Source of the DNA: Clostridium uliginosum
GTDB taxonomy: Bacteria > Bacillota > Clostridia > Clostridiales > Clostridiaceae
DNA length: 64,000 nt
Direction of reading: 5' to 3'
Assembly: GCF_900112485.1 (NCBI RefSeq)
Contig: NZ_FOMG01000006.1
Location: 62,001 to 126,000, forward strand
Both the position numbers and the translations under genes were made by a program. The first letter of the stretch is position 1; the number at the start of each line of letters is the position of its first letter. Under the pieces are notes generated by a model, which was given only the letters and a program-made list of their open reading frames with translations, was not told the DNA's origin and searched no databases. Shown here piece by piece: positions 33,285 to 43,533 of the stretch.

Positions 33285-34313
33285 ATGACTATTGATGATA
33301 GAAAAATAAAAATACTTCAAGCTATTATCAATGATTATATTCATACTGGAGATCCTGTAGGTTCTAGAACTATTGCAAAAAAATATGAATTAGGAGTTGG
33401 TTCTGCAACAATAAGGAATGAGATGGCTGATCTTGAAGATATGGGATATTTAGAACAACCTCATGCTTCAGCAGGAAGAGTACCCTCTAGTAAGGGATAT
33501 AGATTATATGTTGATAAATTAATGGTAGATCAGTTATTAACACCTGAAGAAGATATGCGAATAAAACAGTATATTGTTGATTCCGCAATGTTAGAAGTTG
33601 ATAAGATAGTTAGACAAACAAGTGCTTTATTATCTGATCTTACTAATCTAACATGTGTTGTTCAAACCCCTTCAGTTAAAAAAAGTTTTATTAAATCAAT
33701 TCAATTAATAAAAGTAGATAATCATAGTTTAGTATCCGTAATTTTAGCAGATACTGGAGTTATAAAAAATCACATGATTAGAATTAATCAAACTCCAACT
33801 ATTGAAGAATTGAATAAAATAAATGCGATGATTAATAAAAGATTAGTTAATCTTTCTATAGAACAAATTAATCTTGAGGTAATTAATCAATTGAAAGAAG
33901 ATTTGCATGGATATGATGAATTATTTAATGCACTTTTACCAGCTTTATATCAGACATTAAATGTATCAAATTCTTCAGAAGTAATTATGGAAGGTACAAC
34001 AAATATTTTTAATTATTCAGAATACAATGATATTGAAAAAGCAAAAGAAATGCTTTCTCTTCTTAATGATAAAGAGTCAATAATGGATTTATTCCAAACA
34101 AGTGAGGATATTACAATTAGAATAGGAGAAGAGAATTATAGGCCACAAGCCAAAGAATGTAGCATAATATCAGCAGAGTATTCTTTTAAAGATAGACCAA
34201 TTGGTACTATTGGTTTGATTGGTCCAAGGAGAATTGATTATTCAAGAGTTATAGCAATAATGGCTCAAATTGTAAAAGAATTAAACAATATTTTAACAAA
34301 TCAAAATATATAG
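33285..34313 (+). CDS. hrcA: Heat-inducible transcription repressor HrcA
   Basis: Repressor of class I heat-shock genes; binds CIRCE. ATG 33285 after AGAGGTGAG gives 342 aa; an earlier in-frame GTG at 33261 lies inside the CIRCE and is rejected. The N-terminal winged helix contains [20 protein letters not shown] and [20 protein letters not shown], both diagnostic. First gene of hrcA-grpE-dnaK-dnaJ. Confidence 0.97.
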   Translation: MTIDDRKIKILQAIINDYIHTGDPVGSRTIAKKYELGVGSATIRNEMADLEDMGYLEQPHASAGRVPSSKGYRLYVDKLMVDQLLTPEEDMRIKQYIVDSAMLEVDKIVRQTSALLSDLTNLTCVVQTPSVKKSFIKSIQLIKVDNHSLVSVILADTGVIKNHMIRINQTPTIEELNKINAMINKRLVNLSIEQINLEVINQLKEDLHGYDELFNALLPALYQTLNVSNSSEVIMEGTTNIFNYSEYNDIEKAKEMLSLLNDKESIMDLFQTSEDITIRIGEENYRPQAKECSIISAEYSFKDRPIGTIGLIGPRRIDYSRVIAIMAQIVKELNNILTNQNI

Positions 34314-34349
34314 TTATAAAATTAAAGAGAAGAGGTGTAGTTTCAAATA

Positions 34350-34943
34350 ATGGAACATAATGAAGAAAAGTTAGAAAATGATATAGTAATTGAAGATAAT
34401 GCTGAAGAAGCAAAAGAAGAAATTTTAAAAGATCAAGAACCCCAAGAAACTTCAAAAGAAGATTTAAATAAAGAAGGGGATGAACTTGATGTGCTAAAAA
34501 AACATAAAGAAGAAAATAAAAAGTTAAAAGAAGAATTAGAAGCTTTAAATGACAGACTTTTAAGACTTACTGCTGAATATGACAATTATAGAAAAAGAAC
34601 AACAAAAGAAAAACAAGGTATATATGGAGATGCAAGTGTAGATGTATTAAAAGAAGTAGTGCCTATCCTTGATAATCTTGAAAGAGCTGTTGAGGCTAAA
34701 GGAAGTGTTGAGGACTTAAAAAAAGGTGTTGAAATGACAATAAAAGCGTGCAAGGATTCTTTTGAAAAACTTGGCGTTGAAGAAATAGATGCATCATCAG
34801 AGTTTGATCCCAATTTTCATCAAGCAGTAATGCATGTAGAAGATGAAAACTTAGGAACCAATCAAATAGTAGAAGTTTTCTTAAAAGGATATAAAAAAGA
34901 AGATAAAATTATTAGATATACAGTGGTTAAAGTAGCTAACTAA
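34350..34943 (+). CDS. grpE: Nucleotide exchange factor GrpE
   Basis: Releases ADP from DnaK. 197 aa: an acidic, disordered N-terminus of about 50 residues, a long coiled coil (about 50-110), then the beta domain with EFDPNFHQAVM and the closing KEDKIIRYTVVKVA. Located between hrcA and dnaK, 36 nt after hrcA. Confidence 0.96.
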   Translation: MEHNEEKLENDIVIEDNAEEAKEEILKDQEPQETSKEDLNKEGDELDVLKKHKEENKKLKEELEALNDRLLRLTAEYDNYRKRTTKEKQGIYGDASVDVLKEVVPILDNLERAVEAKGSVEDLKKGVEMTIKACKDSFEKLGVEEIDASSEFDPNFHQAVMHVEDENLGTNQIVEVFLKGYKKEDKIIRYTVVKVAN

Positions 34944-35025
34944 AATAGTCTATTAAAATAGCTATTTAGAATATAAAAGTAAAAAATTAGAAATAAACTA
35001 AACGAAATTTTAGGAGGAATATATT

Positions 35026-36876
35026 ATGGGAAAAATTATAGGAATTGATTTAGGTACTACTAATTCATGCGTAGCAGTTATGGAAGCTGGAGAACCAGTT
35101 GTTATAACAAATGCAGAAGGAGCAAGAACTACTCCATCAGTAGTTTCTTTTCAAGCAAATGGAGAAAGATTAGTAGGTCAAGTTGCTAAGAGACAATCAA
35201 TTACTAATCCAGATAAAACAATTATATCAATAAAAAGACATATGGGAACAGGTTATAAAGTTGCTATAGATGATAAGAATTATTCACCACAAGAAATATC
35301 ATCTATGGTACTTCAAAAAATAAAGACTGATGCTGAAAGTTATTTAGGGGAATCTGTAACTCAAGCAGTTATCACAGTACCAGCTTACTTTAATGATGGT
35401 CAAAGACAAGCAACAAAGGATGCAGGAAAGATTGCAGGACTTGAAGTATTAAGAATAATAAATGAACCAACAGCAGCAGCTTTAGCTTATGGTTTAGATA
35501 AAATGGATTCAAATCACAAAATCTTAGTTTATGACTTGGGTGGCGGTACTTTTGATGTATCTATCCTTGAACTTGGAGATGGAGTATTCGAAGTATTAGC
35601 AACTAATGGTGATACAAAACTTGGTGGAGATGACTTTGACGAAAAAATAATGAATTATATAGCTGATACATTTAAAGCTGAAAATGGTATTGACTTAAGA
35701 ACTGATAAGATGGCACTTCAAAGATTAAAAGAAGCTGCTGAAAAAGCAAAAATTGAATTATCAGCATCAACACAAACAAATATTAATTTACCATTTATTA
35801 CAGCTGATGCAACAGGTCCAAAGCATATAGATTTAAATTTAACAAGAGCTAAATTTAATGAAATTACTCATGATTTAGTTCAAAGATCAATTGAACCAAT
35901 GAAAAAAGCATTAAGTGATTCTGGACTTTCTATAAATGAAATTGAAAAAATAATATTAGTTGGTGGATCAACAAGAATCCCAGCTGTTGTAGAAGCAGTT
36001 AAAAACTTTACAGGAAAAGAACCTTCAAAAGGAGTTAATCCAGATGAATGTGTTGCAGTTGGTGCAGCTGTTCAAGCAGGAGTATTAACAGGAGAAGTTA
36101 AGGATGTATTATTACTTGATGTTACTCCATTAACACTTGGAATTGAAACTGCAGGAGGAATTGCTACTGCATTAATTGAAAGAAATACAACTATTCCAAC
36201 AAAGAAGAGTCAAGTATTCTCAACAGCAGCAGATGGTCAAACATCAGTTGAAATCAATGTAGTTCAAGGTGAAAGACAAATGGCTGGAGATAATAAGACA
36301 TTAGGGAGATTTACACTTTCAGGAATAGCAGCAGCACCAAGAGGAATTCCTCAAATTGAAGTTACATTTGATATAGATGCAAATGGTATTGTTAAGGTAT
36401 CAGCAATGGATAAGGGAACAGGAAAAGAAGCAAATATTACAATTACAGCTTCAACTAATTTAAATGATGACGAAATAGAAAAGGCAGTACAAGAAGCGGA
36501 AAAATTTGCAGAAGAAGATAAGAAGAGAAAAGAAAAAGTAGAAGTTGCAAATAATGCTGACCAAATAGTATATCAAACTGAAAAAACATTAACTGAACTT
36601 GGAGATAAAGTTTCAGCTGAAGATAAAGCTAAGGTTAATGAAAAACTTGAAGCTCTTAAGGCTATAAAAGACAGTGAAGATGTAGAAGCTATTAAGAAGG
36701 CAACAGAAGAATTAACTCAAGAATTCTATGCAGTATCTTCAAAACTTTATGCAGATCAAGGTGGAGATGCAGCTCAAGGAGCTGGATTTGATCCAAATGC
36801 AGCAGGTGGAGCTCAAGGAGCAGCACATGATGATAATGTAGTAGATGCAGATTTTAAGGTAGATGAAGATAAATAG
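35026..36876 (+). CDS. dnaK: Molecular chaperone DnaK
   Basis: Hsp70 chaperone, 616 aa. N-terminal ATPase with [14 protein letters not shown] (about 4-17) and [14 protein letters not shown]; substrate-binding domain after [14 protein letters not shown]; lid ending in a [11 protein letters not shown] tail. It lacks the extra loop of Gram-negative forms. A TTAGGAGG Shine-Dalgarno is 8 nt upstream. A hairpin with T-run lies between this gene and dnaJ and may lower dnaJ expression. Confidence 0.98.
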   Translation: MGKIIGIDLGTTNSCVAVMEAGEPVVITNAEGARTTPSVVSFQANGERLVGQVAKRQSITNPDKTIISIKRHMGTGYKVAIDDKNYSPQEISSMVLQKIKTDAESYLGESVTQAVITVPAYFNDGQRQATKDAGKIAGLEVLRIINEPTAAALAYGLDKMDSNHKILVYDLGGGTFDVSILELGDGVFEVLATNGDTKLGGDDFDEKIMNYIADTFKAENGIDLRTDKMALQRLKEAAEKAKIELSASTQTNINLPFITADATGPKHIDLNLTRAKFNEITHDLVQRSIEPMKKALSDSGLSINEIEKIILVGGSTRIPAVVEAVKNFTGKEPSKGVNPDECVAVGAAVQAGVLTGEVKDVLLLDVTPLTLGIETAGGIATALIERNTTIPTKKSQVFSTAADGQTSVEINVVQGERQMAGDNKTLGRFTLSGIAAAPRGIPQIEVTFDIDANGIVKVSAMDKGTGKEANITITASTNLNDDEIEKAVQEAEKFAEEDKKRKEKVEVANNADQIVYQTEKTLTELGDKVSAEDKAKVNEKLEALKAIKDSEDVEAIKKATEELTQEFYAVSSKLYADQGGDAAQGAGFDPNAAGGAQGAAHDDNVVDADFKVDEDK

Positions 36877-36913
36877 TTGTACTAAATCTAGCTATCTAAT
36901 ATAATATAAGGGG

Positions 36914-36942
36914 GGGGAAGGCATTGCTCGTCTTCCCCTTTT
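36914..36942 (+). terminator. Attenuator-like hairpin between dnaK and dnaJ
   Basis: GGGGAAG (36914-36920) pairs with CTTCCCC (36932-36938) then TTTT. It sits within the operon, so it is probably a partial terminator or mRNA stabiliser. Confidence 0.65.
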
Positions 36943-36994
36943 AATGTCTGAATGTCTAAAGTGTAAAATAAAACTAGGTGGTGAACGATAACAA

Positions 36995-38116
36995 ATGGCA
37001 AGTAAAGACTATTATGAACTTTTGGGGCTTCAAAAAGGTGCAAGTGAGGATGAAATTAAAAAAGCTTTTAGAAAATTAGCTATAAAATATCATCCAGATA
37101 AGAATAAAGGAAACGAAGAAGCTGAAAGTAAATTTAAAGAAATAAATGAAGCATATCAAGTGCTTTCAGATCCAGAGAAGAAATCTAATTATGATCAATT
37201 TGGAACAGCTGATTTTAATGGAGGAGGATTTGGAGGATCTGGTGGCTTCGGTGGCTTTGATATGGGTGGCTTTGGTGATATTTTTGATATGTTCACTGGT
37301 GGCGGAAGTTCAAGAAGAAGAAATGGACCAGTTAGAGGAAATGATCTTGAATATACACTAACATTAACTTTTGAAGAAGCTGTTTTTGGTGTTGAAAAAG
37401 AAATTTCTCTTAATAGAAGTGAAAATTGTGAACATTGTAATGGTTCAGGTGCAGAAGAGGGTAGTAATCCTAAAACTTGTCCAACATGTCAAGGAGCAGG
37501 TCAAGTAAGAGTTCAAAGACAAACTCCTCTTGGAAGCTTTGTTTCAACTTCTACTTGCGATAGGTGTGGTGGTACAGGTAGTATTATAGAACATCCATGT
37601 ACACATTGTAGAGGAAAAGGAACTGTTAGAAAGAACAGAAAGATAAAAGTAAATGTTCCAGCAGGTGTTGACACAGGTAATGTGATGCCTCTTAGAGGAC
37701 AAGGAGAACATGGATTAAAAGGTGGAAGCGCAGGAGATCTATATGTAAGAATTAATGTTGCTCCATCAAAGATTTTCACAAGAAAAGGAAATGATATCTA
37801 TATAGATACACATATTTCAATGGCTAAAGCTGCACTTGGAACCGAAATAACTGTTAATACAGTAGAAGGTAATGTGAAGTATACTATACCAGAGGGAACT
37901 CAATCAGGTACATTATTTAGACTAAAAGGTAAAGGTGTAGCGAGAGTAAATTCAAGTGGCAAGGGAGATCAATATGTAAAAGTTATTGTTGATATACCTA
38001 AGTCATTAACACAAAAACAAAAAGATGCATTATGTGGTTTCATGGAAGCCTGTGGTGAAGAAATAGAAGAAAATAGTTATCACACTAAAAAAACGTTTTT
38101 TAGTAAAAAAAAATAA
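36995..38116 (+). CDS. dnaJ: Molecular chaperone DnaJ
   Basis: Hsp40 co-chaperone stimulating DnaK ATPase. 373 aa: J domain with HPD at about 33-35, Gly/Phe-rich linker (about 72-105), four CxxCxGxG zinc repeats ([32 protein letters not shown]), then the C-terminal substrate domains. Last gene of the operon, followed by a strong hairpin. Confidence 0.98.
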   Translation: MASKDYYELLGLQKGASEDEIKKAFRKLAIKYHPDKNKGNEEAESKFKEINEAYQVLSDPEKKSNYDQFGTADFNGGGFGGSGGFGGFDMGGFGDIFDMFTGGGSSRRRNGPVRGNDLEYTLTLTFEEAVFGVEKEISLNRSENCEHCNGSGAEEGSNPKTCPTCQGAGQVRVQRQTPLGSFVSTSTCDRCGGTGSIIEHPCTHCRGKGTVRKNRKIKVNVPAGVDTGNVMPLRGQGEHGLKGGSAGDLYVRINVAPSKIFTRKGNDIYIDTHISMAKAALGTEITVNTVEGNVKYTIPEGTQSGTLFRLKGKGVARVNSSGKGDQYVKVIVDIPKSLTQKQKDALCGFMEACGEEIEENSYHTKKTFFSKKK

Positions 38117-38203
38117 ATTATATTATAGACTTAGTGAATAAATATAAAAAATAAGCATAAAGTAATAGTGAGACTTACTAATAAAGGAGTCATCATATAT
38201 ATT

Positions 38204-38248
38204 GGCTATTTATATCTTGTATCAAACACAAGATATAAATAGCCTTTT
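38204..38248 (+). terminator. Terminator of the hrcA-grpE-dnaK-dnaJ operon
   Basis: A perfect 17-bp stem (38204-38220 with 38228-38244, ends GGCTATT/AATAGCC), 7-nt loop, then TTTT. It is followed at 38250 by TGTTATTTCCTTTCATGTGT, the right end of a family A element, suggesting the terminator sits within a remnant. Confidence 0.75.
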
Positions 38249-38381
38249 GCTGTTATTTCCTTTCATGTGTCTACTTGAAAATTAGTATTTAAATTAATTT
38301 CTTGTTCCGTTTTTGTTTTCATAGAATTGCAATATAATTTTATATATGTATAATTATTATGAATGATAGAAGATGGAGTGA

Positions 38382-39056
38382 ATGAACATGAGAATGAGAA
38401 AAAAACCATGGGCAAGACCTGAACTTGAAAGTTGTGAGTTTTTTGTTATAAATCCAAAAGAATATAAAGGAAGATGGAGAGAAGAGTTTAAAAATGATAA
38501 ACCTATATATTTAGAATTGGGATGTGGAAAAGGAACTTTTATGGCAGTACATGGTTCAGAAAACAAAGACATTAATTATATTGCAATTGACATAAAGGAT
38601 GAAGTATTAGGATTAGCTAAAAGAAACATAGAAGAGGCATATAAAATAAATAATAGAAAATTAGATAATGTAAAGTTAATGGCTCAAGAAATAGGACTTA
38701 TTAATGAAATATTAGGAGAAGAAGATTTAGTAAGTAGAATATATATAAATTTTTGTAATCCGTGGCCAAAAGAAAAGCATAAAAAAAGAAGATTAACTCA
38801 TACAAGACAATTAAATCAATATAGAACTTTTTTGAAAGATGAAGGAGAGATTTGGTTTAAAACAGATGATGATGAATTATTTAAAGAATCACTTGAATAT
38901 TTTGAGGAAGGTAAGTTTAAAATTAAGTATATAACGTATGATCTTCATGAAAGTGAATTTGAAGGCAATGTTCAAACAGAACATGAAAAGATGTTTACAA
39001 AAAAAGGAATAAAAACAAAATTTTTAATAGCAACTAAGGGAACTGAAAATAAATAA
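38382..39056 (+). CDS. trmB: tRNA (guanine-N7-)-methyltransferase
   Basis: SAM-dependent enzyme making m7G46 in tRNA variable loops. 224 aa. [12 protein letters not shown] is the SAM motif (about 48-59) and [18 protein letters not shown] is the TrmB signature. Start may be ATG 38382 or ATG 38388; the GGAG at 38375 fits the second slightly better. The final residues (GTENK) and TAA fall within a family B element that begins about 39034, so the C-terminus is element-derived. Confidence 0.93.
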   Translation: MNMRMRKKPWARPELESCEFFVINPKEYKGRWREEFKNDKPIYLELGCGKGTFMAVHGSENKDINYIAIDIKDEVLGLAKRNIEEAYKINNRKLDNVKLMAQEIGLINEILGEEDLVSRIYINFCNPWPKEKHKKRRLTHTRQLNQYRTFLKDEGEIWFKTDDDELFKESLEYFEEGKFKIKYITYDLHESEFEGNVQTEHEKMFTKKGIKTKFLIATKGTENK

Positions 39057-39117
39057 CTAGTCAAGATGATGTAAAATAGACCATCATACTGACTAATTAT
39101 TTTTTTGAAGCTTCCTA
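39034..39117. repeat. Family B element overlapping the 3' end of trmB
   Basis: Left end CTAAGGGAACTGAAAATAAA then TAACTAGTC; right end GACTAATTATTTTTTTGAAG then CTTCCTAAA. The interior is short. A further fragment CTAAGGCATATTGAAAAAAG (39158-39177) leads into the prmA Shine-Dalgarno. Confidence 0.7.
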
Positions 39118-39189
39118 AAGAACAGTAATCAATAGTTATTTTATCTAAAGATACCTAAGGCATATTGAAAAAAGAGAGGATGATAATTT

Positions 39190-40131
39190 GTGAACAGAAT
39201 GTGGACTGAAGTTAAAGTTATAACAAGTAGTGAGGCATTAGAACCTATATCAGGAATTTTTTATGGCTTAGATTGTAAGGGTGTAGCAATAGAAGATCCA
39301 AATGATTTATTAACAAGAAAACAGGGACCATTGACTTGGGATTTTGCGGATATAAATGTATTAGAACATAAAGGAGAATTTGCTGTTATTAAAGCTTATT
39401 TTTCAGATGAAGACAATGTGGAAGAAATAGTTTCTTATACAGAACAAAAAATTCAAGAAATTAAAGACATGGGAATAGATATAGGTAAAGGAATTGTTCA
39501 GTGTGAAAAGATAAAAGAGGAAGATTGGGCGAATAATTGGAAGAAGTATTATAAGCCAGCTAATATAACTGAAAAGATAGTTGTAAAACCTATGTGGGAA
39601 GAATATACACCAAAAGCTGGAGAATTAGTAGTTGAATTAGATCCAGGAATGGCTTTTGGAACAGGAACTCATGAAACTACTAGAATGTGTGTTGCATCTC
39701 TAGAAAAGTACGTAAAGCCTAATACAACTGTTTTTGATGTTGGATGTGGCTCAGGTATACTAGCTATAGTTGCAGCAAAACTCGGAGCTAATATGGCATT
39801 TGGAGTTGATTTGGATCCAGTTGCAGTTGAATCAGCAAAGGAAAACGTAGGATTGAATAATTTAGATAATATTAAGATATTAGAAGGAAACCTATTAGAT
39901 GTTATTGATGGCAAGGCTGATATAGTGGTTGCAAATATAATAGCTGAGATTATTTGCATATTAACAGAGGACGTTAAAAAAGCTTTAAATCAAGGTGGAC
40001 TATTTATTACATCAGGTATTATTCATGATAGAGTTGAAATGGTTACTTCAAAACTTAAAGAATGCGGATTTGAAGTTGTAGAGATAAATAAAGATGGAGA
40101 ATGGAACTGTATAGTTGCTAAATTAAAATAA
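39190..40131 (+). CDS. prmA: Ribosomal protein L11 methyltransferase
   Basis: Trimethylates ribosomal protein L11. 313 aa. The SAM-binding core shows GTGTHETTRMC and FDVGCGSGILAI, then VDLDPVAVE and ANIIAEII, all PrmA hallmarks. The GTG start at 39190 follows GAGAGGA, which directly adjoins a repeat fragment. It is followed by rsmE and mtaB, the usual Firmicute order after dnaJ. Confidence 0.95.
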   Translation: MNRMWTEVKVITSSEALEPISGIFYGLDCKGVAIEDPNDLLTRKQGPLTWDFADINVLEHKGEFAVIKAYFSDEDNVEEIVSYTEQKIQEIKDMGIDIGKGIVQCEKIKEEDWANNWKKYYKPANITEKIVVKPMWEEYTPKAGELVVELDPGMAFGTGTHETTRMCVASLEKYVKPNTTVFDVGCGSGILAIVAAKLGANMAFGVDLDPVAVESAKENVGLNNLDNIKILEGNLLDVIDGKADIVVANIIAEIICILTEDVKKALNQGGLFITSGIIHDRVEMVTSKLKECGFEVVEINKDGEWNCIVAKLK

Positions 40132-40133
40132 AT

Positions 40134-40153
40134 ACTAAGACACATTCAAAAAG
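40134..40153. repeat. Family A end fragment adjoining the rsmE Shine-Dalgarno
   Basis: CTAAGACACATTCAAAAAGG: the left end of a family A element running straight into AAGGAGG, the ribosome-binding site of rsmE. Confidence 0.6.
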
Positions 40154-40163
40154 GAGGTTTTCA

Positions 40164-40928
40164 ATGCATAAGTTTTTTACTCCTGCCTGTAATATTACAG
40201 AAACTGAGGGGAAAATAATTGGAGATGACGTAAAACACATTTATAAGGTTTTACGTTTGAATGAAGGGGAAAAAGTAGTTTTAAACAATTGTGAAGGAAA
40301 AGAATATTTAGGAGAAATAGCTTGTGTTGGAAAACAAGAGGTTATTATTAATATTCTTAGTACTTTAGAAATAAATAATGAAAGTAGAGTTAAGATTACT
40401 CTTTTTCAAGGATTGCCAAAAGGACAAAAGATGGATTTGATAGTGCAAAAAGGAACAGAACTTGGAATATCTGAATTTGTTCCAACTATTACTTTAAGGG
40501 TAGATGTAAAACTTAAAGGCGAGTTTAAAAAGATTGATAGATTAAATAGGATTGCACTAGAAGCATCAAAGCAATCCAAAAGAAGTATAATTCCAAATGT
40601 TAGAGAAGCTATTGATTTTAATGATGCTTTAAAAGAATTAAGCAATATGGATTTAGTATTAATTCCATATGAAAATGCAGAAAATTTTGGGATTAAAAGT
40701 CTTATGAAACAATTTAATGAACAAGGTAAGGATTTAAGTGCTATAAAAAATATTGGCGTTCTGATAGGGCCTGAAGGTGGATTTGAAGAGGAAGAAATTA
40801 ATATTCTTAAGGAACAAGGAGCGTATATAATAACTTTGGGAAATAGAATATTACGTACAGAAACAGCAGGATTTGTAGCTGCTTCTTTAATTCAATATGA
40901 ACTAGGAGATTTAGGAGGAAATATTTAA
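40164..40928 (+). CDS. rsmE: 16S rRNA (uracil(1498)-N(3))-methyltransferase
   Basis: SPOUT-fold enzyme methylating U1498 of 16S rRNA. 254 aa. Diagnostic segments are EASKQSKRSIIP, the IGPEGGFEEEE loop, and the knot end LGNRILRTETAGFVAASLI. The Shine-Dalgarno AAGGAGG is 8 nt before the ATG. Its stop TAA overlaps the mtaB ATG (TAATG), so the two are coupled. Confidence 0.95.
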   Translation: MHKFFTPACNITETEGKIIGDDVKHIYKVLRLNEGEKVVLNNCEGKEYLGEIACVGKQEVIINILSTLEINNESRVKITLFQGLPKGQKMDLIVQKGTELGISEFVPTITLRVDVKLKGEFKKIDRLNRIALEASKQSKRSIIPNVREAIDFNDALKELSNMDLVLIPYENAENFGIKSLMKQFNEQGKDLSAIKNIGVLIGPEGGFEEEEINILKEQGAYIITLGNRILRTETAGFVAASLIQYELGDLGGNI

Positions 40929-42232
40929 TGAAAGTTGCATTTGCGACATTAGGATGTAGAGTTAATCAATATGAAACTGAAGCAATGACTGAAAAGTTTA
41001 TAAGAGAAGGATACAGTATTACTGAATTTGATGATTTTGCAGATGTTTATGTTATAAACACTTGCACAGTAACAAATATGGGAGATAAAAAATCAAGACA
41101 AATAATAGGTAGGGCAAGAAGAACTAATGAAGAAGCAATAATCGCAGTTGTTGGATGCTATTCTCAAATATCACCTGATGAAGTTTCCAAAATAGAAGGT
41201 GTAGATGTAGTTTTAGGGACAAGGAATAAAGGAGATATAGTATACTATGTAAATAAAGCTAGAGATGAGAATGTGATTCAAGTAAATGTTCAAGAAGTGC
41301 TTAAGAATAAAGAGTTTGAAGAACTTAATATAGAGGAATATCAAGATAAAACTAGAGCATTTTTAAAGATACAAGATGGATGCAATAGATTTTGTACATA
41401 TTGTTTAATCCCTTATGCAAGAGGGGCTACTTGTTCTAAAAAGCCTGAAAAAGTACTTGAAGAAATAACAAAGTTATCAGAACATGGATTTAAGGAAATA
41501 ATATTATCAGGTATACATACGGCATCTTATGGAGTTGATTTAGGTGCAGAGGTAACATTGGTAAGTTTGTTGGAAAAAATTGAAAAGGTAGATGGTATAG
41601 AGAGAGTTAGAATTGGCTCGATTGAACCAGGGTTTTTTACAGTTGAAGTCGTAAATAAGATAAAAAGTATGAAAAAATTATGTCCACACTTTCATTTATC
41701 TCTTCAAAGTGGATCTGATGGAACTTTAAAGAGAATGAATAGAAAATATACCGCTTCAGAATATGCAGAAACAGTTGAGATATTAAGAAATAATATTAAA
41801 GATGTATCAATAACTACTGATGTCATAGTTGGATTTCCAGGTGAAACTGAAGAGGAATTTAATGAAACATATGAATTTCTAAAGAAAGTCAAATTGACAA
41901 AGACTCATCTTTTTAAATATAGTCCAAGAAAAGGAACTAAAGCTGCAGAAATGAAAAATCAAATAGATGGAACTACTAAGGATAACAGAAGTAAGGTTTT
42001 AGCAGAACTAAATCAAAAAAATGAAGCTGAGTTTATTAAAAATTTACTTAAGAGAGACATGGATGTTTTAATGGAACAAGAATGTCCTAATAGACCAGGC
42101 GTGTTTGAAGGATATACAAGAAATTATGTAAAAGCTGAAATACTTAATGCTAATAAGGAAATGATAGGAAAAATCATTAACTGCCATATAGAAGAGGAAA
42201 AACAGGAATATATAATTGGCAGAGTTAATTAG
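40928..42232 (+). CDS. mtaB: tRNA threonylcarbamoyladenosine methylthiotransferase MtaB
   Basis: Radical SAM enzyme converting t6A37 to ms2t6A37 in tRNA. 434 aa. The N-terminal UPF0004 domain starts FATLGCRVNQYETE; the radical SAM cluster is CNRFCTYC; a TRAM-like domain is at the C-terminus. MtaB rather than MiaB is indicated by TLGCRVNQYE and the neighbour rsmE. It overlaps rsmE by one base. Confidence 0.93.
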   Translation: MKVAFATLGCRVNQYETEAMTEKFIREGYSITEFDDFADVYVINTCTVTNMGDKKSRQIIGRARRTNEEAIIAVVGCYSQISPDEVSKIEGVDVVLGTRNKGDIVYYVNKARDENVIQVNVQEVLKNKEFEELNIEEYQDKTRAFLKIQDGCNRFCTYCLIPYARGATCSKKPEKVLEEITKLSEHGFKEIILSGIHTASYGVDLGAEVTLVSLLEKIEKVDGIERVRIGSIEPGFFTVEVVNKIKSMKKLCPHFHLSLQSGSDGTLKRMNRKYTASEYAETVEILRNNIKDVSITTDVIVGFPGETEEEFNETYEFLKKVKLTKTHLFKYSPRKGTKAAEMKNQIDGTTKDNRSKVLAELNQKNEAEFIKNLLKRDMDVLMEQECPNRPGVFEGYTRNYVKAEILNANKEMIGKIINCHIEEEKQEYIIGRVN

Positions 42233-42250
42233 TTTTTTGATATAATATTC

Positions 42251-42324
42251 TAAGGTATTTAAAAGTAAATAAACAAGAATGTTTGATTATAATTTTTCTA
42301 GTTATTTATTTGGATATGCCTTAT
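42251..42324. repeat. Short palindromic element between mtaB and hinT
   Basis: TAAGGTATTTAAAAGTAAAT at left; right end TCTAGTTATTTATTTGGATA then TGCCTTA. Confidence 0.6.
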
Positions 42325-42356
42325 AATGAGTAAGAGAGAAATGAGGAGGTGAGTTT

Positions 42357-42701
42357 ATGGAGAATTGCATATTTTGTAAAATTATAAATGGAGATATTCC
42401 AAGTAAAAAGTTATATGAAGACGAACTAGTTTATGCTTTTTATGATGTGAATCCAGAAGCACCAATTCATTTTTTAGTAATTCCTAAGGAACATATAGAG
42501 AGTACAAATGATTTAAATCCAAATAATATTAATGTTGTTTCACATATATTTAAGGTTATTAATAAATTGGTAGTAGATCTAGGAGTATCACAAAAAGGAT
42601 ACAGAATAGTAAACAATTGTGGAGAAGATGGAGGACAGACAGTTAATCATCTACATTTCCATGTATTAGCTAGTAGAAATTTGCAATGGCCACCGGGTTA
42701 A
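42357..42701 (+). CDS. hinT: HIT family nucleotide-binding protein
   Basis: Histidine-triad hydrolase acting on purine nucleoside phosphoramidates. 114 aa. The N-terminal CIFCKIINGDIPSK and the C-terminal triad HLHFHVL (about 98-104) are visible. An AGGAGGTGAG Shine-Dalgarno lies before the ATG. It is monocistronic between mtaB and rpsU, the usual Firmicute arrangement. Substrate in vivo is not known. Confidence 0.92.
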   Translation: MENCIFCKIINGDIPSKKLYEDELVYAFYDVNPEAPIHFLVIPKEHIESTNDLNPNNINVVSHIFKVINKLVVDLGVSQKGYRIVNNCGEDGGQTVNHLHFHVLASRNLQWPPG

Positions 42702-42728
42702 AATTATAATAGATTTTAATCTAATATG

Positions 42729-42758
42729 TTGACAGTACTTGTTTTAATATTGTATAAT
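42729..42758 (+). promoter_or_regulatory. Sigma-A promoter of rpsU
   Basis: Consensus TTGACA (42729-42734) and TATAAT (42753-42758), 18-nt spacer, about 65 nt upstream of rpsU. A strong promoter, as expected for a ribosomal gene. Confidence 0.88.
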
Positions 42759-42823
42759 ATAACGTGTGTTATAAGCCCATAGCTGAGTTAATTAATTTAA
42801 GCTAGCGGAGGGAGGGATAGTAA

Positions 42824-43000
42824 ATGTCAGAAATTAAAGTTGGAGAAAATGAAACACTTGAAAGTGCGTTAAGAAGATTTAAAAAGAAATGTGCTAGAGC
42901 TGGGGTTCTTTCTGAAGTTAGGAAGAGAGAACATTATGAAAAGCCAAGCGTTAAGAAAAAGAAAAAATCAGAAGCTGCTAGAAAGAGAAAGTTCAAATAA
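42824..43000 (+). CDS. rpsU: 30S ribosomal protein S21
   Basis: Small basic ribosomal protein of the 30S platform. 58 aa starting [19 protein letters not shown] and ending RKRKFK, a full match to the family. A GGAGGGAGGG Shine-Dalgarno precedes the ATG. Followed closely by yqeY, the normal partner in Firmicutes, so probably one operon from the consensus promoter upstream. Confidence 0.97.
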   Translation: MSEIKVGENETLESALRRFKKKCARAGVLSEVRKREHYEKPSVKKKKKSEAARKRKFK

Positions 43001-43030
43001 TAATGATTTCTTTTGAAAGAAGGTACAGTA

Positions 43031-43483
43031 ATGCCAACAATTAAGGATAGACTTCAAGACGATTGGAAAGCTGCTTTAAAAGCTAAAGATAAATTCAGAG
43101 CTAATGTAATTAGTACAGCTAAAGCTGCAATATTATTAGTTGAAAAAACTGATAATGTTAAGCTTGAAGATGCTGAAGTTATTAACATTTTAGCAAAGGA
43201 AGTCAAGCAAAGAAGAGAATCTATGCTTGAATTCGAAAAGGGAAATAGACAAGATTTAGTAGATGAATGTAAAGTTGAACTAGAAATTTTGCTAGAATAC
43301 CTTCCTCAGCAGTTAAATGAAGAAGAAATAAAACAAATAGTAGAAGAATCAGCTCAAGAAATGGGTGCAAATAGCATTAAGGATATGGGAAAAGTGATGT
43401 CAGCTATCAGACCTAAGATTGTAGGGAGAGCTGATAGTAAACTTGTAAGTCAAATCGTTAAAGAATATTTAAATAATAAATAA
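43031..43483 (+). CDS. yqeY: GatB/YqeY domain-containing protein
   Basis: Protein related to the C-terminal domain of GatB, the tRNA amidotransferase subunit; its own role is not established. ATG 43031 after AGAAGG gives 150 aa; the upstream TTG (43013) frame contains the Shine-Dalgarno. EVKQRRESMLEFEKGNRQDL and the C-terminal AIRPKIVGRADSKLVSQIVK are typical. Co-transcribed with rpsU. Confidence 0.9.
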   Translation: MPTIKDRLQDDWKAALKAKDKFRANVISTAKAAILLVEKTDNVKLEDAEVINILAKEVKQRRESMLEFEKGNRQDLVDECKVELEILLEYLPQQLNEEEIKQIVEESAQEMGANSIKDMGKVMSAIRPKIVGRADSKLVSQIVKEYLNNK

Positions 43484-43484
43484 T

Positions 43485-43512
43485 AAAAGAACTCTTTTTA
43501 GAGTTCTTTTAT
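43485..43512 (+). terminator. Terminator of rpsU-yqeY
   Basis: AAAAGAACTCT (43485-43495), loop TTTT, AGAGTTCTTTT (43500-43510), then AT-rich. Confidence 0.8.
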
Positions 43513-43533
43513 TATTTATTATTTTTTTATGCT

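Noticed and set aside
38117..38381. Small gene after dnaJ
   Set aside because: The space contains the operon terminator and a repeat remnant; no supported ORF.
42760..42823. Ribosomal-protein leader autoregulatory structure before rpsU
   Set aside because: A weak AGCT-based pairing is visible, but nothing matching a known leader class.
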